Assembly (NCBI GenBank): GCA_035297145.1
Contig: DATGZN010000007.1
Coordinates: forward strand, 19,161 to 83,160
Length of the DNA stretch: 64,000 bases
Origin: QHXW01 sp035297145
Lineage (GTDB): Bacteria > Acidobacteriota > Terriglobia > Bryobacterales > Bryobacteraceae
Direction: 5' to 3'
Shown here piece after piece: positions 8,672 through 16,835 of this stretch; positions within the stretch are counted from its first letter, which is position 1; each line of letters opens with the position of its first letter. Under the pieces are notes generated by a model. That model was not told where the DNA came from, made no database searches, and saw only the letters and a list, made by a program, of their open reading frames with translations. The translations under genes and the position numbers were made by a program.

Positions 8672-11140
8672 TCACTCGACGCGCAACGCGTCGCTCGGGT
8701 CGATGTTTGTGGCTCTGCGGGCGGGAATGTAGCTCGCGAGCACGGCAGCTGCGATCAACACCGCGCAGACGGCGCAGTAAGTCGCCGGGTCGAGCGGGCT
8801 CACTTCGAATAGGAGGGCCGTCATCAGGCGCGTCAACGCCACGGCTGCGGCCACACCGCATGCCACGCCGATTCCGGTCAGCAGCAGCCCCTGCCGCACG
8901 AACATCTGCCGCACATTCTGCTGCGGCGCGCCCAAAGCGATGCGTATTCCGATCTCACGCGTTCGTTGCGATACCGAGTAGGAGATCACGCCGTAAATCC
9001 CTACGATGCCCAGTAACAGCGCCATGCCCGCGGCAATCGTCAGCATCACCAGCGTAAATGAGGTGCGCGCCATCGACCCGTCGTAGATCTCCCGAAGCGT
9101 CCGAACGTCCGCAATGGGCAGGTTCGGATTCACCGACCAGATCGCCAGCCGGACCTCTTTGAGAAGACCGGCCGTGCCGGTTCGACTGCTGCGGATCGCG
9201 AAGGCCTGGTTGCGTTGCACACGGAGGTCCTGATCCCAGAAATTCTTGACGATCATCGGCCAATACGCGATGGTTGGCGCCTTTTCACTGACGCCGTTGT
9301 CGCGCTCGTTCCCAACGACGCCGATCACCTCGCGCCAGACGCCCTTGGGGTTCTCGCGAACCTGCTTTCCCAACGCTGCCGTGGGCGTCTGCCACAGCTC
9401 GCGTGCCAGGCTTTCGGAGACCAGCACTACCGGGCGGTGCTCATAGATATCCGCCCAGGTCAGGTCGCGTCCGGCCAACAAAGGACTGCCCATTGTTTTG
9501 AATGAGCCGGGTGAAACGAACTTATAGCGCCGCAATGGCGGAATCTTCTCATCCGCATAGACCTTGTCCGCGGCAAAAATCGGATCGTTAGAGTTGTTGC
9601 CATCCATCGTTACGGAATTTGTAAGGCTCACCGATGTGACACCGGGGACCGCCGCGACTTTCTCCAGCATGTCGTTGTAAGTGCGGACGACCTGATCGGG
9701 CTTCGCCACTGCCCCCTCAGGAATCGAGACGTGCAGCGTGAGGACCTGGTCCGGCTCCGTGAACCCGGGCTGCACCTGATTGAGCGCGCGGACGGTGCGA
9801 ATCATGAGGCCGGAGCTGATGAGCAAAACCAGAGCCAGCGAGACTTGCACCACTACCAGCACGCTCCGCGCACGATGGCGCTCTCTGCCGTCGCTCGATG
9901 TGCGGCCACCCTGCCGGAGAGCCGACTCCAACCGTGGTCCTGCATACTTGAATACGGGAATCAGTCCAAACAGAATGCCCGCGATCAGCGAAATGGCCAG
10001 CGTGAACAACAGGGCGATAGGGTCAATAGATATCTCATCCAGCCGGGGTAGCTGTGACGGACCCATGGCCACCAGCAATCGAAGTGCGGCGTAGGCCAGG
10101 CCGACGCCCAATACGCCGCCCAGCAGTCCCAAACTGACGCTCTCCAGCAGCAACTCGCGGGCGATGCGCATCTTGCCGGCGCCGAGCGCGGAACGAATGG
10201 CTAGTTCGTGTTGGCGGCCTTCGGCCCGCACCAGCAGCAAGTTGGCTACGTTAGCGCATGCGATCAGCAATACCGCGCCGATGGTTCCCATGAGTACCCA
10301 GAGCACATTTCCAATGTCACCCACCACATCTTTTTTCAGTAGCCGGAGATTCGGGCCCAGGCGCGCTTGCTCAAACATCTTGAGGCTCAAGCCCGGAGGC
10401 ATCGGAAACTTCCTCGACATCATCGGGAGCATGCGCGCCACATCCGCATTCGCCTGCGCGACGGTGACTCCTGGCTTCAGCCGTGCGATTCCGAGATAGC
10501 TAAAATTGCCGACGAATGTCTTGCCGCGATCTAACTGTAACGGCATGATCAGCGTCACGTTGCGATTCATGAAGCGGAAGCGCTGCGGCATAACCCCAAC
10601 GACCTCGCGCGCTTCCCCGTCGATGATAATTCTTCGGCCGAGCACCGACGAGTCTCCACCGAACTTGCGTTGCCAGTAGCCGTAGGTGAGCATCACCGTA
10701 CCGGGGCTGCCGGGTAGATCATCTTTCTGACTGAACCAGCGGCCGCGAATGGGCTGGATACCGAGGATGGGAAGGGTGCCATCCGTCACCATCAGCGACT
10801 CGACTAGCTCCGGTTCGCCCGTGCCGGTCACACTGACGGAATCCGTGCGCCAGATGCCAGTGTCCTGAAATGTCCGGTTCTCCTCCCGGAACGTGAAATA
10901 CGTACTGGGCGACGCGTTCGCATCCGTCCAGCCCAACCCAGGCGCCGTTTCCCAGACGCCGACGAGCTGATCGGGATTGGGGTAGGGAAGGGGCTTCAGC
11001 AGAACGCCGTTCAGTACGCTGAAGATCGCGGTGTTCGCACCGATGCCGACCGCTAACGTTATGAGCGTAATGGCGGTGAACATCGGTGAGCGCATCAGCC
11101 TGCGTACAACCGGCTTCGCTTCGTTAAGGAATGATCCCAT
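8672..11140 (-). CDS. ADOP-type ABC transporter permease (MacB core / duplicated FtsX)
   Basis: Second orphan permease, 822 residues. Family features are RRLMRSPMFTAITLITLAVGIGANTAIFS at the N-terminus, the loop VLLKPLPYPNPDQLVGVWET, a central FtsX block with DLVGDIGNV-like and NVANLLLVRAEGRQHELAIRSALGA segments, and the C-terminal YSVSQRTREIGIRIALGAPQ and SYIPARRATNIDPSDALRVE. It diverges clearly from its convergent neighbour at 6120-8663, so the two are not a recent tandem duplication. It lies 60 bp downstream of the kinase gene on the same strand and might be the last cistron of the sigma factor-kinase operon, but the spacing does not prove this. Cargo unknown; related permeases export macrolides, peptides or lipoproteins. 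Confidence 0.87.
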   Translation of the reverse strand: MGSFLNEAKPVVRRLMRSPMFTAITLITLAVGIGANTAIFSVLNGVLLKPLPYPNPDQLVGVWETAPGLGWTDANASPSTYFTFREENRTFQDTGIWRTDSVSVTGTGEPELVESLMVTDGTLPILGIQPIRGRWFSQKDDLPGSPGTVMLTYGYWQRKFGGDSSVLGRRIIIDGEAREVVGVMPQRFRFMNRNVTLIMPLQLDRGKTFVGNFSYLGIARLKPGVTVAQANADVARMLPMMSRKFPMPPGLSLKMFEQARLGPNLRLLKKDVVGDIGNVLWVLMGTIGAVLLIACANVANLLLVRAEGRQHELAIRSALGAGKMRIARELLLESVSLGLLGGVLGVGLAYAALRLLVAMGPSQLPRLDEISIDPIALLFTLAISLIAGILFGLIPVFKYAGPRLESALRQGGRTSSDGRERHRARSVLVVVQVSLALVLLISSGLMIRTVRALNQVQPGFTEPDQVLTLHVSIPEGAVAKPDQVVRTYNDMLEKVAAVPGVTSVSLTNSVTMDGNNSNDPIFAADKVYADEKIPPLRRYKFVSPGSFKTMGSPLLAGRDLTWADIYEHRPVVLVSESLARELWQTPTAALGKQVRENPKGVWREVIGVVGNERDNGVSEKAPTIAYWPMIVKNFWDQDLRVQRNQAFAIRSSRTGTAGLLKEVRLAIWSVNPNLPIADVRTLREIYDGSMARTSFTLVMLTIAAGMALLLGIVGIYGVISYSVSQRTREIGIRIALGAPQQNVRQMFVRQGLLLTGIGVACGVAAAVALTRLMTALLFEVSPLDPATYCAVCAVLIAAAVLASYIPARRATNIDPSDALRVE

Positions 11141-11200
11141 GAGCTAGACTCCTAAACAGATCTATACGCTCCGGGGTCAGCGGAGTTCGCAAAAGTTTAG

Positions 11201-14044
11201 CTAATGATGTTTCAGGCGTTCCGAGGCCGGCCGGCGAAATGCGGGCCGGGGGTGTTTTTGCAATCCGGCCTGGCTCGAATGGATCAACGTCTCCGCCTCG
11301 GTGCGCCGGCCTTGGGCCGTAAGACACGCACCCAGAGCGCTCTGAGCCTCCGCCACCTGCCAGACGGGCAGGGGAAATGGCGCCTGGTAGGCCGATCCCA
11401 CGGCTTGCTGGAGGATCGGCTCGGCTTCCGCGGATTCCCCCTCGCCAACCAGAGCTTCTCCCAAGCGGGTCTGTGCGGAAATGATGTTCGCGTGTCCGGG
11501 TGGGTATTTCTTTTGACGAATAGCGAGCGCTTCGCGCAGCAGGGGTTCCGCACCTTTGGGGTCGTGCTGAAACATACGATCCTCCGCCATTTCAATGAGC
11601 GCCGTAGACACCGCGGGTGCCTCGTTGCCGGCGAGTTTGCGGAGCTTCTCGAGCGACTGGCGCGAGAGGCTCTCGGCGTCAGAATAGTTGCCGCGATCGA
11701 GCTCGAGCATGCCCAAGTTCAGACTGATCTGCGCCGCCGACCAGCCATCGGACTGGTTTGCTGTGTGCAGTGTATCCAGCGCCAGGCGGAACTGCTGCTC
11801 CGCTTCCGGAAAATGGCGCTTGGCCTGCAAAACGCGGGCCAATCCATTTCGGGCGCCGGCGAGTTGCGGATGGCCTTCGCCCAGCACCCGCTGGCATAAC
11901 GCAACCCCCTCGCGAGCGAACGGTTCCGCCGCGTCCCAGTCCCCTTCATTCAGCAGTACAAACGCGAGATTGTTCAGCGAGTAAAAAAGATCCGGATGAT
12001 CGTTTCCCAAAACCTTGCGGCGAATGGCCAGTGTCTCGCGCAGCCTGGACTCGGCGCCCGATAGATCTCCCAAATCGATCAGAGCGCTCGCCAAGTTATG
12101 CGAGCTAGTGGCATATTGCGGAGTGTCTGTCCCTATCGTTCGCCGATCGATTTCCACGGCCTCACGCAAGAGCGTGGCAGCCTCCGGATACTCCCCTTTT
12201 CGCTCCAACAGCAGCGCGAGGTAGTTGCGCGTTTCCGAGCCAAAATTTGGCCCGTTGCGCCGGTCGATAGCGAGCGCCTCCCGAAGCATAGGTTCCGCTT
12301 CCTGATCTTTCGCTTCCAGGTAGAGGCATTCGCCTAATCCACTCAGCGCCGCCGCCATCTCGACGTGACCTTCGCCCAAAGCTTTCCGTTGGATGGCCAC
12401 GAGGCGCCGGAATAGCGGCTCGGCTCTCTGATATTGGCCTCGGAGCCGGATAGCTGACGCCAGCAACTCCAGGGCGCCGGCGCTCGACGCCGCGTCCGGA
12501 CCGGCCGTTTGAGACCGCAAATTGTAAGCCCGTTGCGCCACCGCTTCGGCTTGGTCCAGTACTCCAAGGCTCCGATACGCTCCCGCGATGTTTTCGAGCA
12601 GCGAGGCGCGGATTTCGGGCTCGCCGGCGAATTCCTTATCCACGCGTTGGGCGCCTCGGTCCAGCAGATCGCGCGCCGTGAACTTGCTTCCGCGCGCCTC
12701 CTCGGGCGTGGCGGCCCTGAACATGTCCGATAGGAATTGCGCCTGCCGCTGGGCGATGACTTGGTCGCGCGTGGTGCGCTTCGCCAGCAGTCCCATTCCA
12801 ATGCTGAAACCTACGAGCGCCAGCACCCCAGCGGCTCCTAGCACGACTCCCAGTTTGTGACGCCGTACAAATTTGCGGGAACGATATCCCCATTTATGGG
12901 TCTGCGCGAGCAGCGGATAATTTTCCAGGTATGCGCGCACATCGGCGGACATTTGCGCGACCGAGGCATAGCGTCGGCCCGGCTCTTTGTGCATGGCCGT
13001 CAGCGCGATGCTGTCCAAGTCGCCTTGTAGCTTCTTAGCTTCCGCGGCCTTGCCCGGATTCCTGGCGCAGCACGCGCTCGGAAGCTCCGGCTGCTCCTCG
13101 CAGATCATCACGGCCATTTCCAACGGGCTTTTGGTTCCTAAGCGAAAGGGCCGCCGCTCGGTCAGCAGCTCGTACAACAGCACACCCAGCGCGTAGACGT
13201 CGCTCGCGGTTGTAACGGGCCCGCCGCGAATTTGTTCCGGGCTGGCATACTCAGGCGTCATCAGGCGCTGTGTGGTCTTGGTGCGCGAGACGGGATTGTC
13301 GCCGATCTCGGGGTCCAGCAGCTTGGCAATGCCGAAATCCAGCAGCTTCGGGACTCCGGCCGCCGAAACCAGAATATTTGCGGGCTTGATATCGCGATGC
13401 ACAACCAGATTGTTGTGTGCGTACTCAACCGCTGCGCACACAATTCGGAAAAGGCGTAAACGATCGTCGATTGAGAGGCTGTTTCTTCGGCAGTACTCGT
13501 CGAGCGTGACGCCGTCTACATACTCCATCACGAGATAGGGCACATTCTGGAAGCCGGGGCCGCTATCGAACGAGGTGACGCCGCCATCCAGGAGACGGGC
13601 GATGTTGGGGTGATCGAGATTTGCCAGAATCTGCCGCTCGGTCCGGAAGCGCTCCTGCATCGATTCGTTCCGGCCGAAAGGTGCGCGCATCAGCTTGATG
13701 GCAACCTTGCGATCGTAGTGCGCGTCGGCTCTGGCCGCGAGATACACCGTGCCCATGCCGCCTTCACCCAGCGCCCGCAGCACCTGGTAAGAACCGATGC
13801 GCCGGCCGGCCATGGTGGGCTGCGCGGCGACCGCCTGTGCCGCGTCCTGAATCGGCTTAGCAAGAAAATCCAGGCTCTGATCAGCCGATGCCAGAAGAGA
13901 GTCAACTTCCTCGCGCAATTCGGCGTCGTTGCCGCATGCGCGATTCAAATACTCCGGACGAAGCTCAGGCGCCATTTCCGCCGCCGCTTGGAAGATCTCT
14001 TCCAACAGCCGCCAGCGCTCCCGATCTTGCCCCTGGGTGGCCAC
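11201..14044 (-). CDS. Membrane-anchored Ser/Thr protein kinase with C-terminal TPR repeats
   Basis: PknB-like Hanks-type kinase of 947 residues. The kinase domain spans about residues 85-370, with glycine-rich loop GEGGMGTVY (93-101), VAIK lysine (117), catalytic loop HRDIKPAN (216-223), DFG (236-238) and SPE (268-270). All key residues are present, so it should be active. A single transmembrane helix lies at about 398-420, followed by roughly 500 residues of tetratricopeptide repeats that would face the periplasm. The start is a GTG six bases after the sigma factor stop, so the two genes are almost certainly one operon. In acidobacteria and planctomycetes this pairing is usual and suggests that the kinase acts in the same signalling path as the sigma factor. 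Confidence 0.93.
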   Translation of the reverse strand: MATQGQDRERWRLLEEIFQAAAEMAPELRPEYLNRACGNDAELREEVDSLLASADQSLDFLAKPIQDAAQAVAAQPTMAGRRIGSYQVLRALGEGGMGTVYLAARADAHYDRKVAIKLMRAPFGRNESMQERFRTERQILANLDHPNIARLLDGGVTSFDSGPGFQNVPYLVMEYVDGVTLDEYCRRNSLSIDDRLRLFRIVCAAVEYAHNNLVVHRDIKPANILVSAAGVPKLLDFGIAKLLDPEIGDNPVSRTKTTQRLMTPEYASPEQIRGGPVTTASDVYALGVLLYELLTERRPFRLGTKSPLEMAVMICEEQPELPSACCARNPGKAAEAKKLQGDLDSIALTAMHKEPGRRYASVAQMSADVRAYLENYPLLAQTHKWGYRSRKFVRRHKLGVVLGAAGVLALVGFSIGMGLLAKRTTRDQVIAQRQAQFLSDMFRAATPEEARGSKFTARDLLDRGAQRVDKEFAGEPEIRASLLENIAGAYRSLGVLDQAEAVAQRAYNLRSQTAGPDAASSAGALELLASAIRLRGQYQRAEPLFRRLVAIQRKALGEGHVEMAAALSGLGECLYLEAKDQEAEPMLREALAIDRRNGPNFGSETRNYLALLLERKGEYPEAATLLREAVEIDRRTIGTDTPQYATSSHNLASALIDLGDLSGAESRLRETLAIRRKVLGNDHPDLFYSLNNLAFVLLNEGDWDAAEPFAREGVALCQRVLGEGHPQLAGARNGLARVLQAKRHFPEAEQQFRLALDTLHTANQSDGWSAAQISLNLGMLELDRGNYSDAESLSRQSLEKLRKLAGNEAPAVSTALIEMAEDRMFQHDPKGAEPLLREALAIRQKKYPPGHANIISAQTRLGEALVGEGESAEAEPILQQAVGSAYQAPFPLPVWQVAEAQSALGACLTAQGRRTEAETLIHSSQAGLQKHPRPAFRRPASERLKHH

Positions 14045-14050
14045 AGCGTT

Positions 14051-14620
14051 TTAGGATTCGCTTTGCGAGAGTTCGCGGTGCAGCCAGGCCTTGGCCATTT
14101 TCAATTCGCGATGAACCGTGGCAGGGGACATTTTCAATGCCGCCGCAGTCTCTTCGTAAGTCATGCCGCCGAAGAAGAGCAGCTCGACGACGCTAGCCTT
14201 GCGCTCATCGTGTACCGCCAGGCGCTGTAACGCTTCGTCAAGCTCCACGATGCCCGCCGGCGCCTCGGGGCCGACGATGATCGCTTCATCCAACGGAATG
14301 CGGTCCGCGCCACCGCCGCGTTTCTGACGATTGTTCGTTTTAGCGTGATCTACCAGGATGCGGCGCATCACACGAGCCGCGACTGCATAGAAGTGGACGC
14401 GGTCTTCGAAAGCCACATCGGCTTGCACCAGCCGCATATAGGCTTCGTGGACCAGAGCTGTCGCCGGCAGCGTGTGGCCGGAACGCTCTGAGAGCAGGCA
14501 GCGCGCGGCCAGCCTGCGGAGCTGGTCGTACACCACCGGCATCAGCTTGTCGAAAGCGTCTTTGTTGCCGTGGCTCAGGTCGTGGAGAAGCCGCGTAACG
14601 GCTTGCTGTTCCGGCACCAT
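14051..14620 (-). CDS. ECF-type RNA polymerase sigma factor (TIGR02999-like)
   Basis: Group 4 sigma factor of 189 residues. Region 2 includes HEAYMRLVQAD and AARVMRRILVDHAKTNNRQKRGG, a pattern typical of the TIGR02999 group. Region 4 holds the helix-turn-helix GMTYEETAAALKMSPATVHRELKMAKAWLHREL. No classical anti-sigma factor gene is adjacent. Instead the next cistron is a Ser/Thr kinase, which for such sigma factors is the presumed regulator (inference). It starts at an ATG 33 bp from a 46-nt element that is repeated upstream of a second gene in this neighbourhood; that element is the natural candidate for its target site. Confidence 0.92.
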   Translation of the reverse strand: MVPEQQAVTRLLHDLSHGNKDAFDKLMPVVYDQLRRLAARCLLSERSGHTLPATALVHEAYMRLVQADVAFEDRVHFYAVAARVMRRILVDHAKTNNRQKRGGGADRIPLDEAIIVGPEAPAGIVELDEALQRLAVHDERKASVVELLFFGGMTYEETAAALKMSPATVHRELKMAKAWLHRELSQSES

Positions 14621-14653
14621 TAGCCAGCTCCGGAAATTATTTGGAGGACGTGA

Positions 14654-14699
14654 GGGAATTCTGTCCCGAACGTCGCCTTACTCAGTGAGCGGACATAAA
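14654..14699 (+). promoter_or_regulatory. 46-nt upstream element, copy A (candidate ECF sigma target)
   Basis: Stretch matching copy B at 16072-16117 at 33 of 46 positions without gaps. The best-kept blocks are GAAcGTCGCC, then TTA, then GAGCGGACA followed by AAA. It lies 109 bp upstream of the TIGR03118-like gene and, on the other side, 33 bp from the start of the sigma factor gene. The sequence on either side is not shared. The CGTC block resembles an ECF -10 element and GGAAT a -35 element, but their spacing (about 11 bp) is too short for a standard ECF promoter, so the mode of action is open. Confidence 0.55.
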
Positions 14700-14808
14700 C
14701 GGTCCGCCACCGAGGCCCTCGCGGGCCGAAAACTCTCAAGCGCTCGAAACTCTCGAGCAGAAAGGCCGTCGCGACATCCGCGGCGCCAAATAGAAAAGGA
14801 GAAAAACG

Positions 14809-15948
14809 ATGAAATCCGAACTTTGCTCTTTGTCCGCCGCCGTGAGCGATCCGGCGAAAACCGTTAACCGCAAAACCACCATGGGCCTTCTGGGGCTGGG
14901 CGTGCTCGCGCTCTCGTCCGGTGTGGCCATGGCCCAGCAAGACGTCAAGCCGCTGATTCCACTTCCGCCTCCGTCCGTCTCGACGGTCCCGTCCAACGGC
15001 GATGTGAATCCCTACGGCGTCGCGTTCGTGCCTAATCATTTCCGCACCGGCGGAATTCTGAATCCTGGCGACATTCTGGTATCAAATTTTAACAATAGCC
15101 AGAACCTTCAGGGTACGGGAACCACGATCACCCGGGTAACGCCGGCCGGCGCGACGTCGACGTTCTACCAGGGAAAAGCCGGGCTCGGTTTGACAGCCGC
15201 ATTGGTCGCGGTGAAGCATGGATTGGTTTTCGTGGGCAATATGCCTACGGCCGACGGCACCTCCGCGACAGTGCAGCCCGGTTCCATTCTGGTGCTGGAT
15301 CGCAACGGCGAACTGGACGGCACGCTGACCGACCCGACGCTGATCAACGGGCCATGGGGCATGGCTATCCACGAAGAAGGCAACCAGGCGCAGATGTTCG
15401 TGTCGAACGTTCTGAGTGGAACGGTGGTGCGGTTCGACCTCTCGTTCTTCGAGAACTCCGATGCCGTCCAAATCCGGCAAAAGGTACAGATTGCCTCCGG
15501 CTATCAACACCGTGGAGACCCTGCCGCTCTCGAACTTGGTCCGAGCGGCCTGGCATATGACGCCGCGAACGATATCCTGTACGTGGCTTCCTCGCTCGAA
15601 AATGCAGTTTTCCAGATTAACAACGCCGGCTCGATGATGAGCGATGGTGGTACTGGGAAAATGATCTACCAGGACAACACTCATCTTCACGGGCCCATCG
15701 ACCTGGTTCTCGCGCCGAACGGCCATCTGATCGTGGCCAACAGTGACGGGTCGAATGTGGATCCGAATCAGCCGAGTGAGATCGTGGAATTCACCACGGG
15801 CGGCCAGTTCGTGGCCCAGTTCTCGGTTGATCCAAACAACGGTGGAGCGTTCGGCGTCAATCTGGTTAACGTGGGCGGTGCTATCCGGTTCGCCGCGGTG
15901 GATGACAATAAGAACGCCCTGAACCTGTGGACCGTGCCCATCCAGTAA
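14809..15948 (+). CDS. TIGR03118-like secreted NHL/beta-propeller protein
   Basis: Exported protein of 379 residues with no recognised catalytic residues. The N-terminus has a hydrophobic segment (TMGLLGLGVLALSSGVAMAQQ) ending in a likely signal-peptidase site. The body has repeated propeller-like strands such as NPYGVAFVPNHF, GPWGMAIHEEG, GPSGLAYDAANDILYVASS and GPIDLVLAPNGHLIVANSDG, as in the TIGR03118 family and NHL-type propellers. Role unknown; such proteins are usually extracellular and may bind ligands or lactones. An AAAGGAG ribosome binding site sits at the right distance from ATG 14809. It is divergent from the sigma factor-kinase operon and carries element copy A upstream. Confidence 0.75.
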   Translation: MKSELCSLSAAVSDPAKTVNRKTTMGLLGLGVLALSSGVAMAQQDVKPLIPLPPPSVSTVPSNGDVNPYGVAFVPNHFRTGGILNPGDILVSNFNNSQNLQGTGTTITRVTPAGATSTFYQGKAGLGLTAALVAVKHGLVFVGNMPTADGTSATVQPGSILVLDRNGELDGTLTDPTLINGPWGMAIHEEGNQAQMFVSNVLSGTVVRFDLSFFENSDAVQIRQKVQIASGYQHRGDPAALELGPSGLAYDAANDILYVASSLENAVFQINNAGSMMSDGGTGKMIYQDNTHLHGPIDLVLAPNGHLIVANSDGSNVDPNQPSEIVEFTTGGQFVAQFSVDPNNGGAFGVNLVNVGGAIRFAAVDDNKNALNLWTVPIQ

Positions 15949-16071
15949 CACCGCGCAAAGCAGATTTTCCCTCCAATCTAACCTCAGCCTGATGTGCCGC
16001 CTGTCTCCGGATCGGCGGCATATCACTTTTTTTGCCTTCCTGCCCACCCACATCTTTCTTCGAGTCGTTGA

Positions 16072-16117
16072 GGGGATTTCGCTCGGAATGTCGCCCTATA
16101 GAGCGAGCGGACAGAAA
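16072..16117 (+). promoter_or_regulatory. 46-nt upstream element, copy B (candidate ECF sigma target)
   Basis: Second copy of the element at 14654-14699, again in plus orientation and in an intergenic region. Conserved blocks are GAAtGTCGCC, TA and GAGCGGACA followed by AAA. It ends 88 bp before the ATG of the DUF4123 gene. Two such matches within 1.5 kb, each ahead of a gene and both beside an ECF sigma factor, are unlikely to be chance, but binding or promoter activity is inferred only. Confidence 0.55.
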
Positions 16118-16205
16118 TTGATTCCGTCAAGAACGATCTACCAACAGGAGAATCGACAACCGCGCCGGCGGCAGTAAATTCAATTCAAAAAAATGAGGGA
16201 CAGCC

Positions 16206-16820
16206 ATGAGATCAAATACGAAACTGCTGGAATCGCTGCAATACGAGCTCTTCCGAAGTGTGGGCAAACTATACGTCATTCTCGATGGGGCGGGAATTCC
16301 CGATCTGCTGGACAAACTATACGGCTTACGTCCGGAGTTCGTGTGTCTGCTGCCCGGCGAATTGGAGCCTGGCATGGCCAAGGTGGTTCCGTATCTGGTG
16401 CGGTTGGGGCGCAACGACGCTTTCACTAAATGGGTGTTGGAGCGGGGTTGGGCTAACGACTGGGGCATCTTCGTAGCCAGCGACGCGGATCTCGACACAC
16501 TGCGCCGGCATTTTCGCAAGTTCCTGATCGTGTATAACAAGCAAGGCCGACCGATGTTTTTCCGGTTTTTCGACCCACGCGTTCTGCCCCCGGTCTTGAA
16601 AACCTATGCATCGAAAGACCTGCAGCAGTTCTTCGGGCCAGTGGCCTCGTTTGCCCTGAGCCGGGAGACTGGTGAAGGCGTGCTCCAGTTGCACGTCGTC
16701 GACGGTCAACTGAAGGAGACTCTCACGACCTTACCAGGCGAGGGTAACCTCGGCGCCGGGTCGGTACTCGCCTGTCCACCCTACAATCAGCGACAGCTCG
16801 AACAGCATTCCTATCAGTAG
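16206..16820 (+). CDS. DUF4123-domain protein (T6SS effector-adaptor family), orphan
   Basis: Protein of 204 residues with a DUF4123 domain over most of its length. Matching landmarks are LYVILDGAGIPDLLDKL, VPYLVRLGRND, DWGIFVASDADLDTLRRHFRKFL and FFRFFDPRVLPPVL. In proteobacteria DUF4123 proteins are chaperones (Tap/Tec) that load effectors onto VgrG spikes of type VI secretion. No VgrG, PAAR, Hcp or effector gene lies in the window, so it is an orphan and may have been recruited to another role. No signal peptide, so probably cytoplasmic. A GAGGGAC ribosome binding site precedes ATG 16206, and element copy B lies upstream. Confidence 0.8.
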   Translation: MRSNTKLLESLQYELFRSVGKLYVILDGAGIPDLLDKLYGLRPEFVCLLPGELEPGMAKVVPYLVRLGRNDAFTKWVLERGWANDWGIFVASDADLDTLRRHFRKFLIVYNKQGRPMFFRFFDPRVLPPVLKTYASKDLQQFFGPVASFALSRETGEGVLQLHVVDGQLKETLTTLPGEGNLGAGSVLACPPYNQRQLEQHSYQ

Positions 16821-16835
16821 AGCCAACCGACGCAT

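Noticed and set aside
15082..16053. Minus-strand open frame of 323 codons
   Set aside because: Antisense to the TIGR03118-like gene, which has a ribosome binding site and signal peptide; no motifs on this strand.
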